Assembly: GCA_027451565.1 (NCBI GenBank)
Contig: DAIDJC010000033.1
Span: 1-16,938 of the forward strand
DNA length: 16,938 bases
Origin: Limisphaerales bacterium
Lineage (GTDB): Bacteria; Verrucomicrobiota; Verrucomicrobiia; Limisphaerales; UBA11358
Direction: 5' to 3'
Every line of letters begins with the position of its first letter. Positions within the stretch are counted from its first letter, which is position 1. Of this stretch, positions 6,816 to 12,997 are shown in pieces. The position numbers were made by a program, and so were the translations under genes. Below the pieces are notes generated by a model. It worked only from the letters and a program-made list of their open reading frames with translations, did no database searches and was not told where the DNA came from.

Positions 6816-8012
6816 TCAGGAGTTCGTTGCCTCACGATTCAGGTTACCGAGGACAGTGAAGAAGTTTTTGAGTTTGCGTTCAATGTTTTTTTTCAGTTCA
6901 AAGGGGTTGAGCAACGCATGCTCCTGGCGCAGTCTGGTCTTGGTGGCTTCCTCAATGTCGGGGCTGGCCAGCAGCCGTTGATAGGGCGTCTGGGGTGTCG
7001 GCTCGTAAACCCGCACCGTTTTGCTTCCGCGTTTGTCCCGCTTCAGCAGCTTGAAGGTCGGCTTGAAGTGGTTGGTAAACTGGCTCCATTCCTGCGAATA
7101 CAGATCGTTCATCAGCGCCACCAGTTCGGGATGCTCAAAGCGTTCGTGCCCGAAAAGTTGCCGCACATGCGTCCAGTTTTTCTGCTCACAGTGCGCGTTG
7201 TCGTTCTTGCGATAGGCGCGACTGCGGGTGAAGTCCACTTTCATTTGGCGCCCCGTCAGGTGCTCATACAACGCCCAGTTCAGAAACTCCGACCCGTTGT
7301 CGGTGTGGAAGTTTTTCATCGCAAAAGGGGCCGTTTGCTCCAGTTCCTTCAACTGGCCCAGAATGGCGTGGCTGCTTTTATTCCAGACGGCGCGGTTCTC
7401 CGTCCACCCGCTGAACAGCTCGGTAAAGGTTAGGGAATTGACGTAGTCGCCCGCCGTGGTGTCGCCACAATGGGCCACCGTGTCGGCTTCGACCGAACCC
7501 GGTTTGCCGGTGTCGGGTGGCCCGCCACGCGTGGGAACCACCCCGCGCAGCGACGTGCCGGGCCGCGTGGCCGAAAGCCCTTGGCGCGGATACCGCACGC
7601 GCACGGGTTGCAGCAACCGGTCCAATTGCGCCGGACTGATCGCCAATAGTTTTTCCTTAAAAGCCCCGGACAGCGGCGCGGAGCGCCGCTCGTGATGCTC
7701 AATCCATTCCGGCAGCGCGGGCTTGAGCAACTTGCCGCACAACTGGTCGCTCGCCAGCCAGATCGGCTTGAGCACGGGTAACAGCACCTCCGGGTCATAT
7801 TTGATTTTCGGACCAGACCGCTTCCGCTGCGCGCCGCCCAGCGGCCGGTTCAGCAGCCGCAGCGCGGCTTTGCGGTGATACCCGCAGTTGAGGCAAAACT
7901 CGTCAAGAATGCGACTCTTGTGCGGCCGTCCGGCACGTTGATAACGGCCGTGAATTTTAGCCAAATACTCCCGTTTGGAGGTCAAACTCATAGTCAGGGC
8001 TTCGGTAACCAT
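6816..8012 (-). CDS. Integrase-core DDE transposase of the insertion sequence
   Basis: A 398-residue transposase that should cut and join the IS ends. The N-terminal 55 residues form a helix-turn-helix-type region (KREYLAKIHGRYQRAGRPHKSRILDEFCLNCGYHRKAALRLL). The rve/RNase-H-like catalytic core follows: SVEADTVAHCG (Asp177), NFHTDNGSEFLN (Asp238) and YRKNDNAHCEQKNW (Glu276). The Asp-to-Glu spacing of 38 is close to the usual DD(35)E. The C-terminus is basic and helical. All catalytic residues are present and the frame is unbroken, so it may be active. The ATG at 8012 was chosen as the upstream-most; Met8 (7991) is an alternative that would lie outside the inner end motif. The gene is 1.2 kb of a 1.3 kb element. 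Confidence 0.93.
   Translation of the reverse strand: MVTEALTMSLTSKREYLAKIHGRYQRAGRPHKSRILDEFCLNCGYHRKAALRLLNRPLGGAQRKRSGPKIKYDPEVLLPVLKPIWLASDQLCGKLLKPALPEWIEHHERRSAPLSGAFKEKLLAISPAQLDRLLQPVRVRYPRQGLSATRPGTSLRGVVPTRGGPPDTGKPGSVEADTVAHCGDTTAGDYVNSLTFTELFSGWTENRAVWNKSSHAILGQLKELEQTAPFAMKNFHTDNGSEFLNWALYEHLTGRQMKVDFTRSRAYRKNDNAHCEQKNWTHVRQLFGHERFEHPELVALMNDLYSQEWSQFTNHFKPTFKLLKRDKRGSKTVRVYEPTPQTPYQRLLASPDIEEATKTRLRQEHALLNPFELKKNIERKLKNFFTVLGNLNREATNS
6827..6848 (-). repeat. IS left end, inner copy of the two-part motif
   Basis: TTGCCTCA (6827-6834), eight bases, then GTTACC (6843-6848). It has the same orientation as the left outer copy, 48 bp inward, with one mismatch in the first block. It lies inside the last codons of the transposase gene (residues G-N-L-N-R-E-A), so it must serve coding as well. 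Confidence 0.7.
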
Positions 8013-8025
8013 GAATATGAGTCAA
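8004..8025 (+). repeat. IS right end, inner copy of the two-part motif (spans the transposase start)
   Basis: GGTAAC (8004-8009), eight bases, TGAGTCAA (8018-8025). Both blocks and the spacer length are identical to the outer copy 57 bp away. The transposase ATG (8010-8012 on the minus strand) falls in the spacer, so protein bound here could block transposase expression. Confidence 0.75.
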
Positions 8026-8060
8026 CGTATCGGCAGACACCCTGTCCACCTCCCAGCCCC

Positions 8061-8082
8061 GGTAACATTTAATTTGAGTCAA
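8061..8082 (+). repeat. IS right end, outer copy of the two-part motif
   Basis: GGTAAC (8061-8066), eight bases, TGAGTCAA (8075-8082). It is the terminal inverted repeat partner of 6779-6801 and defines the right boundary of the element. Confidence 0.8.
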
Positions 8083-8555
8083 GTCGCATGGTGATTCAGA
8101 ATGACGGCAAGATTGCCATCTGCGGCTTTTTCTCCAAGGTTGACGGCGTGGACGTGCCGCACATCGCCCGGCTGAATCCCGACGGTTCGTTGGACGCGAG
8201 TTTCCAGACCGCGTTTATGACGCCGGATAATTTTTATCAGGAATTTAGGAAAAACCGGCGGGTGCCGGTGGCCAAGCTTTCAAAACCGGCCGCCACCAAT
8301 TATGCCACCACCGTTGCCAGAACCGTGCCGGAAACCATCTTGATCACCTTGATGAAAATAGAGGCGAACGGCGCAATGATTCAATTTACCGGCGCGGCAA
8401 ATCATCAGTATGTTTTGCAAGCAAGGGACTCACTTTCCAACACCAATTGGAAGACCATTAGCACCAACAAGACGACCAGCAACGGCATTGGCATTTTTCG
8501 GGATGCGAGTGCCGGCCAGAACCCAATGCGATTTTACCGAATTGCCACGCCTTGA
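8083..8555 (+). pseudogene. 5'-truncated delta-60 repeat protein gene
   Basis: The frame (possible ATG at 8088) encodes about 155 residues that align end to end with the C-terminus of the intact 600-residue protein just downstream. The last delta-60 repeat is present (VIQNDGKIAICGFFSKVDGV ... ARLNPDGSLDASF), then a Pro/Thr-rich linker, then the C-terminal domain IKMEANGAMIQFTG... ending MRFYRIATP; the paralogue ends MRFYRIGSQ. Homology begins exactly at the right IS end, and everything upstream, including any signal peptide, is gone. The 5' part is not on the far side of the IS, so the insertion was accompanied by a deletion. The remnant cannot be exported in the normal way and is called a pseudogene, although an ATG-initiated fragment could be made. 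Confidence 0.82.
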
Positions 8556-8576
8556 ACTTTAACCGATGATGCACAA

Positions 8577-10379
8577 ATGAAACGTCGCCGCCACAAAATG
8601 ATTTTTATCCATTTTTTCCTGGCAGTGCTGGTAACGGTTCCGGCAACGACAGCCGCCTTGCTTTGTCGAATTCGGATGCGGAGTTTTTCCTGGGGCGCCG
8701 CGCTGATGGCTGCGGGAGCCGGAATTTTAATCATTCGCCCCGATGTCTCTTGGGCCGGCCCGGCTTCGGTTTCCCAGGCGGATTCTTCGGAAATTTACGC
8801 CATCATGTCGCCGCTGGGCGGAGTGGCTTTGCAGCCGGATGGCAAGATTGTGGTGGGTTGCGGCTGTTACCTTTATGCGTTGGATACCAATTCAGGCATC
8901 ATTCGTGTGATCGCCAGCGGCGCAATCCGCTTCAATCCAGATGGCTCGTTGGATCGCACTTTTCAGTGCCAAATCGAGCCGGCCAATGTTTCCGCTCCCC
9001 AGCACACCCACCTCATGGCGGCCCCCGATGGAAAGTTGCTGCTGACCGGTGTTTTCCACAGTGTGGATGGCCAGCCACGAAATGGCTACGCGATGCTCCT
9101 GCCCGATGGAAAACTCGACAAGTCATTTGTACCGTGGCGCGGCTTTTCCAACGCGCCCGCCCAGTGTGGTCGTGGCGGAGCACTTTACTCCGCCGCCCTG
9201 CTCACCAATGGCTGTGTGGCCGTGCCTTCCTTTACGATTGCCTGCCGGTTTGATTATTTAACCGCCTACCTGCTGGATGATTCCGGAAAATATGTTCCGC
9301 GTCCCGGTGTGGATGTCATCTCGAACGACTGGCCTTATGCACAAATGACGTCGCTTTTCAGAGACGGAGGCTTTGGCGTGCAGCGCGGCATTGACTGGCA
9401 TCGCAACAAGCGCACGACCTGGTCATCGTGGCCCCAAACCCATCGAAACATCGCGTTCCCGTTGTGGGGCGAGGCGCCTTCGGCAGCGGATGCGGCGGTG
9501 GAATTGACTTCATTGTTTCGGGAAGCCCCCATCGAACTGTGCCGCTACGCGGTGCGTTTGCCGAATGGCGGGGCGATTCTGGCGGTGGAATCAACCAACG
9601 GCAGCCAGCTCATGCGCTTCGATTCCAACTGGCGTCCTGACTTCAGCTTCACAAGTTCATTTGAGGGCAAGAAACATCGGGGCTACAGCATTACTGGATT
9701 CCCCAACTCTCTGGCCACGAACGCGGTTGATGTCGTCGTAAGCAGTTATCCCACTCTGGTTCTTCAACCAGACGGCAAGCTGCTGCTGGCCGGCGAAATT
9801 TCCAAATTGAACGGCGAACCGTTTCCCGGCCTCGCCCGCCTGTTGCCGGACGGCTCAACCGACCCCGGCTTCCATTGCGTGATGGGCGGTGATGCGCGCG
9901 TGATGGGCATGGCGCTGCAAAAGGATGGCAAAATTGTTATTGTCGGTTATTTCTCGGAAGTGAACAGCGTCCCAATCCCTTATCTCGCGCGTTTGAATCC
10001 CGATGGCTCGTTGGATGAAACCTTCAGCCGTCACTTCACCTCCTATGACCACCTGATAACGTGGCGGCGCGTGCCGGTGCAAAAGTTCACACCGACGTTC
10101 GCGTCTATGACGGTCGCCACCGTTGGCCATCCTCCTCCGGCCGTGATTGAGCCGCAATTCGTCATCATTACCAGCATCAAAATGCAAAACGGCGTTGCCT
10201 TGATTCAATATCAAGGTAACCCCGCGCAGGATTACATTTTGCAAGGCAGCGATTCCCTTAGCCCTCCCGCATGGACAAGCGTCATTACCAATCGGACTGA
10301 TTCCAGCGGGTCGGGCACGTTTTTGGATTCCGATGCGGGCAATCATGCCATGCGGTTTTACCGGATTGGCAGCCAGTAA
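8577..10379 (+). CDS. Secreted delta-60 repeat (beta-propeller-like) protein
   Basis: A 600-residue exported protein. Delta-60 repeats (TIGR02608 type; pattern LQPDGKI-V-G ... RLNPDGSLD-TF) are clear at about residues 83-129 (VALQPDGKIVVG, IRFNPDGSLDRTF), 147-184 (degenerate), 395-434 (LVLQPDGKLLLAG) and 439-478 (MALQKDGKIVIVG, ARLNPDGSLDETF). The divergent middle, about 185-390, may hold eroded repeats. Residues from about 515 form the C-terminal domain (ITSIKMQNGVALIQYQGN ... YILQGSDSLSPPAWTSV ... MRFYRIGSQ) typical of secreted verrucomicrobial and planctomycete proteins. The N-terminus has two possible signal peptides in tandem (1-27 and 34-60); Met34 at 8676 is a plausible alternative start. 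Function is unknown; a surface or extracellular role is inferred. It lies 21 bases after a truncated paralogue in the same direction. Confidence 0.88.
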   Translation: MKRRRHKMIFIHFFLAVLVTVPATTAALLCRIRMRSFSWGAALMAAGAGILIIRPDVSWAGPASVSQADSSEIYAIMSPLGGVALQPDGKIVVGCGCYLYALDTNSGIIRVIASGAIRFNPDGSLDRTFQCQIEPANVSAPQHTHLMAAPDGKLLLTGVFHSVDGQPRNGYAMLLPDGKLDKSFVPWRGFSNAPAQCGRGGALYSAALLTNGCVAVPSFTIACRFDYLTAYLLDDSGKYVPRPGVDVISNDWPYAQMTSLFRDGGFGVQRGIDWHRNKRTTWSSWPQTHRNIAFPLWGEAPSAADAAVELTSLFREAPIELCRYAVRLPNGGAILAVESTNGSQLMRFDSNWRPDFSFTSSFEGKKHRGYSITGFPNSLATNAVDVVVSSYPTLVLQPDGKLLLAGEISKLNGEPFPGLARLLPDGSTDPGFHCVMGGDARVMGMALQKDGKIVIVGYFSEVNSVPIPYLARLNPDGSLDETFSRHFTSYDHLITWRRVPVQKFTPTFASMTVATVGHPPPAVIEPQFVIITSIKMQNGVALIQYQGNPAQDYILQGSDSLSPPAWTSVITNRTDSSGSGTFLDSDAGNHAMRFYRIGSQ

Positions 10380-10401
10380 CCATCTGATCATTACAACAAA
10401 A

Positions 10402-11571
10402 ATGAAATCCAAAAATCTGATTGTTGGCGCACTCGTCTGTTGCGTTCTGCTGTCGCGGGTCACGTCGCGCGCGGCAACAAATGATTCATCAGGCATAATC
10501 AATAATCCAATGTTGTCCTTGTCCATTTGTTGCACGAATGAGGTCGTGAAAGCCGGCGATGAAATCCCTGTTGAATTCCGCATCACAAATCGCGGCACAA
10601 ACGATTACAAATACGCCGACCGCACTTACGACCGCAGCGGACGGATGGAAGAATATCGGCTGGTCCCGAAAAAACGTTCCGGCGAAGTTGTTTCCGACCC
10701 GCGCGCTGGTTACGCTGGCGGCTGGTTCGGCGGCGGCCTGTTTCAATATCGAATTTTGAAACCCGGTGAGTCGTTTACCAAAGTCATACCGCTGAATCGC
10801 TGGGCGCTGGTGAAGGAACCGGGACGATATATTGTCACCGGCACCTACCTGTCCGAACTATATTCCACCAATTCCGAAGACATCGTGTCCCCGCCCATCG
10901 CTATTGATGTGCAACCCCGCACGGAAAAGGAAATGGAGGCTTACATTGCCAGGCTGACCAACCAACTGGCCTCGGCGGCTTCGGACGAGCTGTTTATGAA
11001 ATTGATGTTCACCTGCAATCCCAAGATCGTTCCGGCCCTCCTCAATGCGATGTATGAATCAGGCCAAGGCGGCTTCTGGGAAGCCGAGGCGCTGAATTTT
11101 TACGTTCCGCACTCGGAGTCAACAAAACGGGAAATCGTCACTTTTGTCAACCAACGCGGCTTGGCCGGTGGAATGCAAAGTGTCCTTTATGATTACGGTT
11201 ATACCAATGGCGCAGAGCTTGAGCCAATCATTGCGCGTTCTCTGGCTCCAGACAATCCGCGGGCATGGCAGGCAGGCGCATCAGCGGCACAACAATATGC
11301 CAACGACGTTTTCACCCCGCGCCTGATCGCGCTAGCCATGGTGCCGGGAAACTCCGCGAGAACGCAGGCGATGGATGCGCTTGCGGCCAATCGCACGGAT
11401 GAGAGCGTCAAAGCCCTGAAGTCGTTGCTCAATGATCCGGATCCAACAATTCGCGCCGAGACCGAACGCGCCATCCGGGTGGCATACAACTGGCGCGGAA
11501 TTTGGCAGGGCCGGCGGTTGAAATCCGATGATTTTGACGAGAAATATCAACGCCCTGACCCGTTGAAATGA
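10402..11571 (+). CDS. Secreted protein with Ig-like N-terminal and HEAT-like C-terminal regions
   Basis: A 389-residue protein from the ATG at 10402. The upstream 23 codons overlap the previous gene and are not signal-like, while MKSKNLIVGALVCCVLLSRVTSRA is a good signal peptide, cleaved near residue 24. Residues about 35-170 look like an all-beta domain of the kind that modulates protease or adhesion partners (SLSICCTNEVVKAGDEIPVEFRITNRG ... ILKPGESFTKVIPLNRW ... GRYIVTGTYLS). Residues about 215-370 are alpha-helical with HEAT/PBS-like repeats (NPKIVPALLNAM; TPRLIALAMVPGNSARTQAMDALAANRTDESVKALKSLLNDPDPTIRAETERAIRVA). I do not recognise a named family. It starts 22 bases after the delta-60 gene, so the two may be co-transcribed; no Shine-Dalgarno sequence is seen. 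Confidence 0.83.
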   Translation: MKSKNLIVGALVCCVLLSRVTSRAATNDSSGIINNPMLSLSICCTNEVVKAGDEIPVEFRITNRGTNDYKYADRTYDRSGRMEEYRLVPKKRSGEVVSDPRAGYAGGWFGGGLFQYRILKPGESFTKVIPLNRWALVKEPGRYIVTGTYLSELYSTNSEDIVSPPIAIDVQPRTEKEMEAYIARLTNQLASAASDELFMKLMFTCNPKIVPALLNAMYESGQGGFWEAEALNFYVPHSESTKREIVTFVNQRGLAGGMQSVLYDYGYTNGAELEPIIARSLAPDNPRAWQAGASAAQQYANDVFTPRLIALAMVPGNSARTQAMDALAANRTDESVKALKSLLNDPDPTIRAETERAIRVAYNWRGIWQGRRLKSDDFDEKYQRPDPLK

Positions 11572-11678
11572 GATTTGTGAACAGCCAAGGTTTTCACCAT
11601 CCGCCTGTGCTCTCGTTTTCAGATTCGTAAGCGGCAGCCGGCGGGCCAGTCAATAAAACATCCAGGCATCACAAAAAT

Positions 11679-12105
11679 ATGAAACTAAAAAAACTGATTG
11701 TCTGTGCCGGCTTCATTGCCGCCTTTTTTCCGGCCTTTGCCGCTGACCCCCCCAATTCAGCGGAACAATTGCTAGACCGGCTGCAATCTGCCATCAAGAC
11801 CAAAGACACCACTTCACGACGCGGCGTATATGGGAAAAACCGACGCGGCAGCCTTGTTGCTGGCCAATCAAGCCGATGTCAACGCCAAGGCCAACAACGG
11901 CCAGACGCCGCTCCACTTGGCAGCTTTGTATGGCTTCAATGATGTGGTTGCCTTGCTGATTTCTAACAAGGCGGTTATCAACATTCAGGATGAGAAAAAG
12001 CAAACCCCACTTGATGCGGCATTGGACACCAATTCATTGCCGAAATACAGGCTCTCAACAGCGCTGCCAGGCAAAAAAGCTGCGGCAGATTTGTTGAAGC
12101 AATAG
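11679..12105 (+). pseudogene. Frameshifted secreted ankyrin-repeat protein
   Basis: The 5' frame starts at the ATG at 11679 with a clear signal peptide (MKLKKLIVCAGFIAAFFPAFA, then ADPP) and a helix SAEQLLDRLQSAIKTKD, but loses sense after about 11808. The ankyrin repeats continue in the +1 frame: TPLHDAAYMGKTDAAALLLANQADVNAKANNG, then QTPLHLAALYGFNDVVALLISNKAVINIQDEKK and QTPLDAALDTN, ending at 12105 with AAADLLKQ. The shift lies between about 11797 and 11811, just before LHDAA. A single-base error there would restore a protein of about 141 residues, so either a recent mutation or a sequencing error is possible. An ATG at 11830 could yield an unexported ankyrin fragment. The partner of the repeats is unknown. 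Confidence 0.78.
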
Positions 12106-12206
12106 ATCGGCGAAAAAGAATGACAGAAGCGGCCACTCACTGCGGCATTCATCATTCATTTACAAAGCAATAATTCTATATCTGCATTGATCAATCTGTG
12201 TATTTG

Positions 12207-12261
12207 ACTGCCAGCAAAACTGCCAGCAGCGGAGTAATAAAAGAGTAGTGCCGGAGTAATA
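12207..12261. repeat. Two short direct-repeat pairs
   Basis: ACTGCCAGCA occurs at 12207-12216 and 12219-12228; CGGAGTAATA occurs at 12230-12239 and 12252-12261, followed by another CCGGAGT. The nested arrangement looks like slippage or a small recombination scar. Confidence 0.5.
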
Positions 12262-12308
12262 CCGGAGTTTCAGATGGTTAATTCCAAGTCTTGACCGAAG
12301 CGAAAAAT

Positions 12309-12341
12309 GCTGCAAATATGCCAATGTTAGCAGCGTTTTTT
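12309..12341 (+). terminator. Weak candidate Rho-independent terminator
   Basis: GCTGC (12309-12313) can pair with GCAGC (12330-12334), followed by G and six T (12336-12341). The loop is long (16 bases) and the stem short, and it lies about 200 bp after the ankyrin remnant, so support is modest. Confidence 0.3.
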
Positions 12342-12429
12342 CTGCAATTTACGTTCTAGCTGGGGTTTGGGATACGAAGGTTCAGCAAGTCAAAGCTCGC
12401 TGTGCCTGCCCGATTCCGACCCTTGCCTC

Positions 12430-12458
12430 CAAAAATCATTGCCTTGCAATAATTTTTG
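12430..12458. repeat. Strong hairpin 1 (13-bp AT-rich stem, 3-base loop)
   Basis: CAAAAATCATTGC (12430-12442), loop CTT, GCAATAATTTTTG (12446-12458): twelve of thirteen positions pair. The next hairpin follows three bases later. Confidence 0.75.
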
Positions 12459-12461
12459 CCG

Positions 12462-12486
12462 CGCCGAAGTCCGCAGGACTCAGGCG
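12462..12486. repeat. Hairpin 2 (4+5-bp stem with internal loop, 3-base loop)
   Basis: CGCC-GA-AGTCC, loop GCA, GGACT-CA-GGCG. The outer four and inner five pairs are perfect and flank a symmetrical 2x2 internal loop. It lies between hairpin 1 and the GIY-YIG remnant. Confidence 0.6.
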
Positions 12487-12501
12487 GGCCAACCTACTTT
12501 T

Positions 12502-12658
12502 ATGACAGCTTGCCATTACGTTTACATTCGCGAATCCAAAGGCATCAAGGGAATTATTACGTTGGTATGACTGATGACTTGAAAGATCGCCTTTCGAGAC
12601 ACAACCGCGCAATAGCCTCTCACATAGCCAAACACCGACCGTGGCTGGTTAAGAACTC
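12502..12658 (+). pseudogene. Broken GIY-YIG endonuclease gene
   Basis: Two neighbouring frames together encode the N-terminal half of a GIY-YIG nuclease of the small UPF0213/YhbQ-like kind. Frame 1 (from 12502) gives MTACHYVYIRESKGI, the first (GIY-equivalent) motif. After a frameshift near 12540-12550 the second frame gives HQGNYYVGMTDDLKDRLSRHN (the YIG motif YVG, then the arginine helix), then SHIAKHRPWLVKN. The usual C-terminal part with the catalytic Glu is absent: the frame runs straight into the hairpin at 12666. The gene is therefore both frameshifted and 3'-truncated. The motif order is convincing; which cellular or mobile subfamily it came from is not decidable here. Confidence 0.72.
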
Positions 12659-12665
12659 TCCTCAA

Positions 12666-12696
12666 CCCTCTCCCCCAATACAATTGGCGGAGAGGG
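12666..12696. repeat. Strong hairpin 3 (14-position stem, 3-base loop)
   Basis: CCCTCTCCCCCAAT (12666-12679), loop ACA, ATTGGCGGAGAGGG (12683-12696): thirteen of fourteen positions pair. No T-run follows, so it is not a simple terminator. It cuts off the GIY-YIG remnant. Confidence 0.78.
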
Positions 12697-12793
12697 AGCA
12701 AAAATGGTGGGCTGGCGATGGATTTTTAAATCCTTCACGCGTCAAAGTTGTTCTGCTTTTTTAAACGCATGAACCAACCCAACGCCCTTGGTT

Positions 12794-12826
12794 CCCTCGC
12801 CCCGTCAGCGAAGCGCGGGGTGAGGG
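12794..12826. repeat. Strong hairpin 4 (11-bp GC-rich stem)
   Basis: CCCTCGCCCCG (12794-12804) pairs with CGGGGTGAGGG (12816-12826) with one G-T pair and an 11-base loop. It is followed by GTTAGGGAGAGGGGTTCTC, whose complement resembles the sequence leading into hairpin 3, so hairpins 3 and 4 look like inverted relatives. Confidence 0.7.
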
Positions 12827-12997
12827 TTAGGGAGAGGGGTTCTCGCTCACATCCAGTGCGAACTCAAATCCACCCGAAAAGCAAAATGGATAAGATGCGG
12901 CAAGATGCTGGAGTGGAAACTCTCATCGTTTGCGCCCAGTAGATTGAGCCAGATTGGCTTATTGAATTTCGCTTTTCGGTTTTAACATGCAGTCCCC

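Larger units (their letters stand above)
6779..8082 (-). mobile_element. Complete insertion sequence, 1304 bp, integrase-type (rve) DDE transposase
   Basis: The ends are imperfect inverted repeats: both begin TTGACTCA when read inward, then after 4 (left) or 3 (right) bases share TAAATGTTAC, then G-rich stretches. The single gene is on the minus strand and fills nearly the whole element. No target duplication is visible: the left flank ends AGGGCGCG and the right flank begins GTCGCATG. The right boundary coincides with the point where homology of the truncated delta-60 gene to its paralogue begins. The IS family was not assigned; the transposase is of the integrase-core type (IS3/IS481-like superfamily), encoded without a frameshift. 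Confidence 0.85.
12106..12997. other. Repeat-rich interval with no intact gene
   Basis: No intact gene was found between the ankyrin remnant and the emrB-like gene. The first 250 bp hold short direct repeats and a weak terminator. The middle holds strong short-loop hairpins around a broken GIY-YIG nuclease gene. The last 160 bp (12840-12997) contain nothing recognised apart from minor dyads. Several 60-100-codon open frames cross it, but only the GIY-YIG segments resemble known protein. Confidence 0.65.

Noticed and set aside
6770..8090. Target-site duplication flanking the IS
   Set aside because: The bases next to the two ends (GGGCGCG and GTCGCATG) do not match as direct repeats.
12367..12942. 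Three 60-100-codon plus-strand frames as separate genes
   Set aside because: Only short parts resemble GIY-YIG protein; the rest is translated hairpin DNA.
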